Source of the DNA: Promethearchaeota archaeon
GTDB lineage: Archaea; Asgardarchaeota; Lokiarchaeia; Sigynarchaeales; SOKP01
Direction of reading: 5' to 3'
NCBI GenBank assembly: GCA_019894655.1
Contig: JAGXNZ010000269.1
Coordinates: 1 to 9,566 of the forward strand
DNA: 9,566 bases
Part shown: piece after piece, positions 5,930 through 9,566 of the stretch
Layout: every line of letters starts with the position of its first letter
Numbering within the stretch: the first letter of the stretch is position 1
Program-made: the position numbers and the translations under genes
Notes under the pieces: generated by a model
What the model saw: the letters and a program-made list of their open reading frames with translations, nothing else
Told to the model about the DNA's origin: nothing
Database searches by the model: none

Positions 5930-7078
5930 ATGAATTACACGATCTCAACTTCTCTAATAATCGGTTATTTCCTTATCTTAATCTTAACCATTAATACAGT
6001 ATTTCAAATTTTTCGACATCGTAATAAATATGGTACGCATTTAATCGCATTCTTAAATATCGCAAATGTTTTTATATCGGGAATTGTATCCTCTACATTT
6101 TTAATGTTTTCAGTAGTTATTTTTATATCTTATGATGTCAATATCTTAATGTGGAAAATATCATTAGTAATTGGTTTTACAACCTTATTAGTTACTTCCA
6201 TAATTTATTCTTTTTTTAATGAATACAAAAAAATTAAACGATTTCCTTTCATTTATTTTACTCTTCTTTTTGGGTTATTAATTGGCGCCTTAGTAGCTCC
6301 TGATTCAATAACACTAACATTAAATGGTCCCCCTCCGCCCATGTTTTCAATAATGAATCCTTCTAACATCAATTTCATATTTAATTTAGTCACCAGTATT
6401 GTAGGGATTCTATTCGAATTGTTTATAACGATTTATTTCCTCTATAGCGCAGCCATAATTCACAACAAAACAAAAGGTAAAGAAGAAAGCTCAGCGCTCT
6501 TGTTAAATACACTGGTTTTTTCTATTTCGATGATGATGCTGTTACTTTATATAACGCTTCAGGAAACTCTTTATAGAGAACTTTATATTATAATCTTGTG
6601 GGTCTCATATTTTGCTGTTGATATTATGCTTATTAAGAAGCCAGAGATGTTTTTCATTTTACCAAACAGAATCTATTCAGTAAATATTTACCATAAATCT
6701 GGGATCGTGCTTTATTCATATAATTTCGATAATACAACAGATTACAAAACCGAATCCGCAAAATGGGGCTCGATTCTCATAGGATTAAACCATATTCTAA
6801 GTGAGTTCATGGATAAAACGGATAAAATCGATGTGATCCAAACAAAGAAAGCAGACATCGTTGTTAGATATGAAAATGACCACGGATATGCTTTAGTTGT
6901 TATTACTAATCAAAAAAACGATATTATTGAAGACCTTATGTTTAATTTCTCGAACGACTTCAATAGTAAGTACAAAAATAAACTACTAGATATCCAAGAT
7001 TTAAACCGTTTAATCAATATTTCTGAATTTCTCGATGTAAAAGAATTAGTCGAAAAACATTTTCAATTGTATACTTAA
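5930..7078 (+). CDS. 7TM membrane protein with C-terminal longin-like domain, paralogue B
   Basis: This 382-residue protein is the second of two tandem relatives. Predicted membrane helices lie at about 6-29, 39-68, 74-96, 105-124, 148-174, 188-210 and 217-236. The loop after helix 4 carries APDSITLTLNGPPPP (123-137), a proline-rich probable outside loop absent from paralogue A. After KKPEMFFILPNRIY (236-249) the cytosolic domain begins: strands 247-254 and 258-266 (GIVLYSYNF), helix 275-296 with GSILIGLNHIL, strands 299-306, 309-316 and 320-327, then helices 332-347 and 358-378. This order fits a longin-like fold, by inference. No kinase, cyclase or other enzymatic motif is present. The cytosolic half is clearly conserved with paralogue A and the membrane half hardly at all, as expected of receptors with different inputs and one shared output. 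No strong TATA box is seen just upstream; the start is the first ATG in frame with the conserved topology. Confidence 0.85.
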   Translation: MNYTISTSLIIGYFLILILTINTVFQIFRHRNKYGTHLIAFLNIANVFISGIVSSTFLMFSVVIFISYDVNILMWKISLVIGFTTLLVTSIIYSFFNEYKKIKRFPFIYFTLLFGLLIGALVAPDSITLTLNGPPPPMFSIMNPSNINFIFNLVTSIVGILFELFITIYFLYSAAIIHNKTKGKEESSALLLNTLVFSISMMMLLLYITLQETLYRELYIIILWVSYFAVDIMLIKKPEMFFILPNRIYSVNIYHKSGIVLYSYNFDNTTDYKTESAKWGSILIGLNHILSEFMDKTDKIDVIQTKKADIVVRYENDHGYALVVITNQKNDIIEDLMFNFSNDFNSKYKNKLLDIQDLNRLINISEFLDVKELVEKHFQLYT

Positions 7079-7121
7079 TCGACATCCATATTTAAATTAC
7101 TAAATCGGAGATATCTAAACA

Positions 7122-7130
7122 TTTTTATAT
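7122..7130 (+). promoter_or_regulatory. Candidate TATA box of the 70-residue gene; T5 may also end paralogue B
   Basis: TTTTTATAT lies about 65 bp before the ATG at 7194, predicting a leader of around 40 bases. The T-run at its left end is also the only T-tract after the stop of paralogue B, so the same stretch could weakly terminate that transcript. Read-through from paralogue B into the small gene remains possible. Confidence 0.3.
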
Positions 7131-7193
7131 CTAGGTTCTTATTGATTTGATAAAGAAACTATACTAATAATTAAAAAAATATTTTCACCTATA

Positions 7194-7406
7194 ATGGATC
7201 AAATAGAATTACAAGATAAGGATTGGGAAAGAGATTGGAAAACAATCGTAGATATTTTTGATACTATTGAAGATCTAGAACATCTATTTGAAAATTTAGA
7301 TGTGCCATATTTAAGAGAAATCCAGCAAAAGGTGCTACTCTTAAATCTTGAAAAATATGCATGGTCATTACAAAACTACATCGTAGAGAAATATTCTCGA
7401 GCGTAG
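7194..7406 (+). CDS. Small acidic helical hypothetical protein (70 aa)
   Basis: The protein has 70 residues: eight Asp and eight Glu against five Lys and three Arg, so strongly acidic, with three Trp (11, 15, 57). Two amphipathic helices are likely, at about 8-35 (WKTIVDIFDTIEDLEHLFENL) and 39-67, separated by the DVP turn at 36-38. There is no signal peptide, membrane segment, metal-binding cluster or DNA-binding motif, and no family is recognised. It lies 115 bp after paralogue B on the same strand and 231 bp before the transporter. A TATA-like box precedes it and a T6 tract follows 14 bp after its stop, which supports a short independent transcript. The size, charge and helical hairpin suit a protein-interaction role, perhaps with one of the nearby membrane proteins, but this is a guess from position only. 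Confidence 0.65.
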   Translation: MDQIELQDKDWERDWKTIVDIFDTIEDLEHLFENLDVPYLREIQQKVLLLNLEKYAWSLQNYIVEKYSRA

Positions 7407-7419
7407 AGTGCATTATCCC

Positions 7420-7425
7420 TTTTTT
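7420..7425 (+). terminator. T-tract terminator after the 70-residue gene
   Basis: Six T follow CCC 14 bp after the stop at 7406. The remaining spacer up to 7637 is extremely AT-rich and holds no ORF or repeat that I can support, apart from the TATA-like box near 7590. Confidence 0.45.
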
Positions 7426-7589
7426 ATTGGCATCTTCTTAGTTTAAAGAGATATTCTAAAATATTACCTAAATAATTATAATAATATATTTTAGTTTTAC
7501 ACTAATCTGCTTATTTATTTTAATATTATGATTTCGAAAAAGTTTAAAATGACTTATTTTTATATATGAAAAAATCTTGTAAACTATAT

Positions 7590-7597
7590 TATATAAA
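7590..7597 (+). promoter_or_regulatory. Candidate TATA box of the MFS transporter gene
   Basis: TATATAAA is centred about 44 bp before the ATG at 7638, predicting a leader of roughly 20 bases. Several overlapping AT-rich stretches nearby could serve equally well, so the exact box is uncertain. Confidence 0.4.
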
Positions 7598-7637
7598 AAA
7601 TAAATAATAAAATAATTATATTATAGGTTTTAAAAAG

Positions 7638-9020
7638 ATGAATCAAAAAAAAAATAATACTACACAAGGATTTGGGGCGTTACAAAAGTGGAGTTTCGGA
7701 TTGAGTTCGTTTGGACTATTTTTTATTAATAGTGCATTTAATACATGGGTTTTTTCTTTTTACTATGTCGCTGTTGGCTTGCAAATACCATATATAATGT
7801 TAGCTTATGTTTTATGGACCATTTGGAACGCCGTAAATGACCCCCTAATTGGTTACCTTTCAGATCGTACACATACTCGTTGGGGTCGACGAAAACCATT
7901 TGTAATGATAGGGTTAATCCCTGTTCTCATAATTGAGATAATTTTATGGTTGCCCCCTGTGGGTAATCAAATGCTAGGATTTATCTATCTTCTTATCATG
8001 CTTATATGCTATGACACCTTCTATACTATGTTGGCCTTACCTTCAGATTCATTATTTCCTGAATTGTATACAACTGTAGAAGAACGGGCAAAAGTAAATA
8101 CTATAAAACAAATTCTATCTACAGTTGGGTTGATACTAGCTTTCCTAGTTCCAGGGTTATTCATTAAAAAACTGACAGAGATGTCAGGTTACCTGATAAA
8201 TGGTATTGTCACATCGATATTAGTAGGAATAACAATGCTAATTTTTCTAAAATGGGGTGCTGTTGAACGTATAGAATTCAAAGAAGATTATAAGCAAGCT
8301 CTTTCCTTCTTTGGCGGACTAAAATATTCTTTAAAGAACAAAGGTTTTGTACTCTATACTCTTATGTTTTTTTTTTATGAATATATCCTCTTGGTGCTCG
8401 CAACAACCGTACCACTTTTTAGTCTGCATGTTCTACTGCAAACAAGTACTCTTCTCACATCGATAATGTTAGGGTTGTTATTTATCGTAGGAATAGTCAC
8501 GGTAATAATTTGGAGGAAGTTAGATGTTAAACTAGGAAGCAAAAAAGGATATTTTATTTCAATTGTTGCATATTTTGTTGCTTCAATCCCATTGTTATTT
8601 ATAGAGACATACGAACAAGCATTAATTGTAGTATCCTTAATGGGTTTTGGATTTGGAGGCATGTTATATTTCATTTACTTAATTATTGCAGATGTTATTG
8701 ACGAGGACGAATTAAAATCCGGTGTACGGCACGAGGGAATCTTCTTTGGAATTACAAATTTTTTCATGCGGCTTTCAATGGTTCTTTCTATTGTTACTGT
8801 GGGACTCGTATTCACTGCATCGGGTTGGGGTGATTACCAACCTACTCCTGGTGTAGATGAAATATTTGGGCTTAGATTATTAGTATTTTTGTTCCCCGCC
8901 ATTGCACTAGGTCTAAGCCTGATTTGTTTGAAATTCTATCCCTTCCCTAAATCTAGGGTTGAAGAGATTAAGCAACAAGTAATAGAGCTTCATAACCAGA
9001 AGAAAGAAAAAGTTTCTTAA
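7638..9020 (+). CDS. GPH-family MFS transporter (sugar/cation symporter-like)
   Basis: This 460-residue membrane protein of about 12 helices belongs to the glycoside-pentoside-hexuronide:cation symporter branch of the major facilitator superfamily (MelB-like). The loop between helices 2 and 3 carries NAVNDPLIGYLSDRTHTRWG at 64-83 followed by RRKP, the GPH form of the MFS signature. In the C-terminal half, DVIDEDELKSGVRHEG at 352-367 is the second hallmark. The length matches the family. Members import sugars or glycosides with H+ or Na+; the substrate here cannot be read from sequence. The N terminus is short and polar, and the C-terminal tail is a charged helix (VEEIKQQVIELHNQKKEK). It has its own promoter-like region, ends at strong T-tracts, and converges on the PLP-enzyme gene. 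No sugar hydrolase or kinase is next to it to hint at a substrate. Start: ATG at 7638, without a clear Shine-Dalgarno. Confidence 0.92.
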   Translation: MNQKKNNTTQGFGALQKWSFGLSSFGLFFINSAFNTWVFSFYYVAVGLQIPYIMLAYVLWTIWNAVNDPLIGYLSDRTHTRWGRRKPFVMIGLIPVLIIEIILWLPPVGNQMLGFIYLLIMLICYDTFYTMLALPSDSLFPELYTTVEERAKVNTIKQILSTVGLILAFLVPGLFIKKLTEMSGYLINGIVTSILVGITMLIFLKWGAVERIEFKEDYKQALSFFGGLKYSLKNKGFVLYTLMFFFYEYILLVLATTVPLFSLHVLLQTSTLLTSIMLGLLFIVGIVTVIIWRKLDVKLGSKKGYFISIVAYFVASIPLLFIETYEQALIVVSLMGFGFGGMLYFIYLIIADVIDEDELKSGVRHEGIFFGITNFFMRLSMVLSIVTVGLVFTASGWGDYQPTPGVDEIFGLRLLVFLFPAIALGLSLICLKFYPFPKSRVEEIKQQVIELHNQKKEKVS

Positions 9021-9036
9021 ATGTATTAACTATAAA

Positions 9037-9064
9037 TTTTTTTTAATACTCTTTTTTTTATTTT
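9037..9064 (+). terminator. T-tract terminator after the MFS transporter
   Basis: Two runs of eight T (9037-9044 and 9052-9059) and one of four (9061-9064) follow the transporter stop by 17 bp. They sit in the 70-bp spacer between convergent genes. No matching A-tract for the opposite gene is seen in the spacer. Confidence 0.6.
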
Positions 9065-9090
9065 AGGCTCAAATTCTAATTTTAAATCAC

Positions 9091-9566
9091 TCATATATTT
9101 CTTAATGCTTGTTCTAAATCACTAATTAAGTCATCAGGGTCTTCTAAACCTATTGAAAATCTGAAGTGTGTGTCTGACATGTTCATTCTCCGTTTTTCCC
9201 ACGAAGCGAGATCGATTCCAGTCATAACTGATGTATATTCAATTAAAGACGTAGTATCCCCGAGGGAAACACCAACCTTAATCAGTTTTAATAAATCTAT
9301 AAATTTGTAGCATTTCTCTACTGACTCCAATTCGAAACCAATCATACCTCCGAATGCTTTCATCTGCTTCTTTGCTATTTCATGGTTCGGATGAGATTTT
9401 AATCCCGGATATATCACTTTTGCTACTTTTGGATGCGAATCTAAATAGTTTGCTATTTTCAATGCGTTTGAGCAATGACGTTCCATCCTTAAACTAAGCG
9501 TTCTACAACCTCTTAAAATAAGCCAAGCACTAAAAGGATGCATAACTGCTCCTTGCGTTTCTAACC
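9091..9566 (-). CDS. Cys/Met metabolism PLP-dependent enzyme, C-terminal fragment
   Basis: The open frame enters from the right edge and stops at 9091, giving the last 157 residues of a protein normally near 390. The start lies beyond the window; the ATG at 9543 is internal, since the frame continues upstream as LETQGAVMHP, as in family members. The sequence matches the C-terminal domain of the trans-sulfuration family (cystathionine gamma-synthase, cystathionine gamma- and beta-lyase, methionine gamma-lyase). Counted from the internal Met at 9543, visible motifs are RGCRTLSLRMERHCSNALKI (11-30), VIYPGLKSHPNHEIAKKQM (43-61), SLGDTTSLIEY (93-103) and HFRFSIGLEDPDDL (126-139), where Arg128 should bind the substrate carboxylate. 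The PLP-binding lysine lies in the missing part. The exact reaction cannot be decided: SLGDTTSL is nearer to gamma-lyases, but the usual HPASMTH that follows is replaced by YTSVMTG. Confidence 0.9.
   Translation of the reverse strand, partial: LETQGAVMHPFSAWLILRGCRTLSLRMERHCSNALKIANYLDSHPKVAKVIYPGLKSHPNHEIAKKQMKAFGGMIGFELESVEKCYKFIDLLKLIKVGVSLGDTTSLIEYTSVMTGIDLASWEKRRMNMSDTHFRFSIGLEDPDDLISDLEQALRNI

Noticed and set aside
4573..7078. Annotation of the two 7TM proteins as histidine kinases or GPCRs
   Set aside because: No HisKA or HATPase motifs (H-box, N, G1, G2) follow the membrane region, and no GPCR hallmark such as DRY or NPxxY is visible; only the seven-helix layout is shared.
7407..7637. 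Possible RNA gene or small ORF in the AT-rich spacer before the transporter
   Set aside because: Only very short open frames (about 13 codons) and no GC-rich stems or tRNA-like pattern are present.
8375..8674. Minus-strand open frame inside the transporter gene
   Set aside because: It is antisense to MFS helices and has no independent support.

Overview
The window looks like a piece of an Asgard archaeal chromosome, most likely Lokiarchaeia-like. The evidence is a very AT-rich background, archaeal TATA-box promoters (several placed so that the transcript would start at or near the start codon), T-tract terminators instead of hairpins, and above all a roadblock domain fused to a Ras/Rab-like small GTPase. 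That lineage assignment is inference from gene content, not from a marker gene. No rRNA, tRNA, CRISPR array, insertion sequence or integrase is visible.

Layout: the left edge holds the 5' part of an unrecognised minus-strand gene (1-197). Next, also on the minus strand, is the roadblock-GTPase fusion (366-1343). A 218-bp divergent spacer with two abutting palindromes separates it from a small plus-strand ORF of 59 residues (1562-1741). A minus-strand adenine-specific DNA methyltransferase with an internal zinc ribbon follows (1905-3827). It diverges, across a 103-bp spacer with two TATA boxes, from a TrmO/TsaA-type tRNA methyltransferase (3931-4437).

The centre of interest is a pair of tandem plus-strand paralogues (4573-5673 and 5930-7078). 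Each has seven predicted membrane helices like the 7TM sensor region of some histidine kinases. Each ends not in a kinase but in a ~130-residue cytosolic domain whose predicted order (two strands, helix, three strands, two helices) matches a longin-like fold. The membrane halves have diverged and the cytosolic halves keep nearly identical blocks. The intergenic DNA between them carries two nested inverted repeats, the outer one ending just before the second start codon. A 70-residue acidic helical protein (7194-7406) follows, then a GPH-family MFS symporter (7638-9020). It converges on the 3' part of a PLP-dependent Cys/Met metabolism enzyme on the minus strand, cut by the right edge (9091-9566).

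How the genes might work together: roadblock and longin domains are related folds, and both are known platforms for small GTPases. A GTPase with its own roadblock and two membrane proteins with longin-like tails lie within about 7 kb, which raises the possibility of membrane signalling through GTPases instead of phosphorelay. They are not in one operon, so this link is a hypothesis. The methyltransferases, transporter and PLP enzyme look like ordinary, separately transcribed neighbours.
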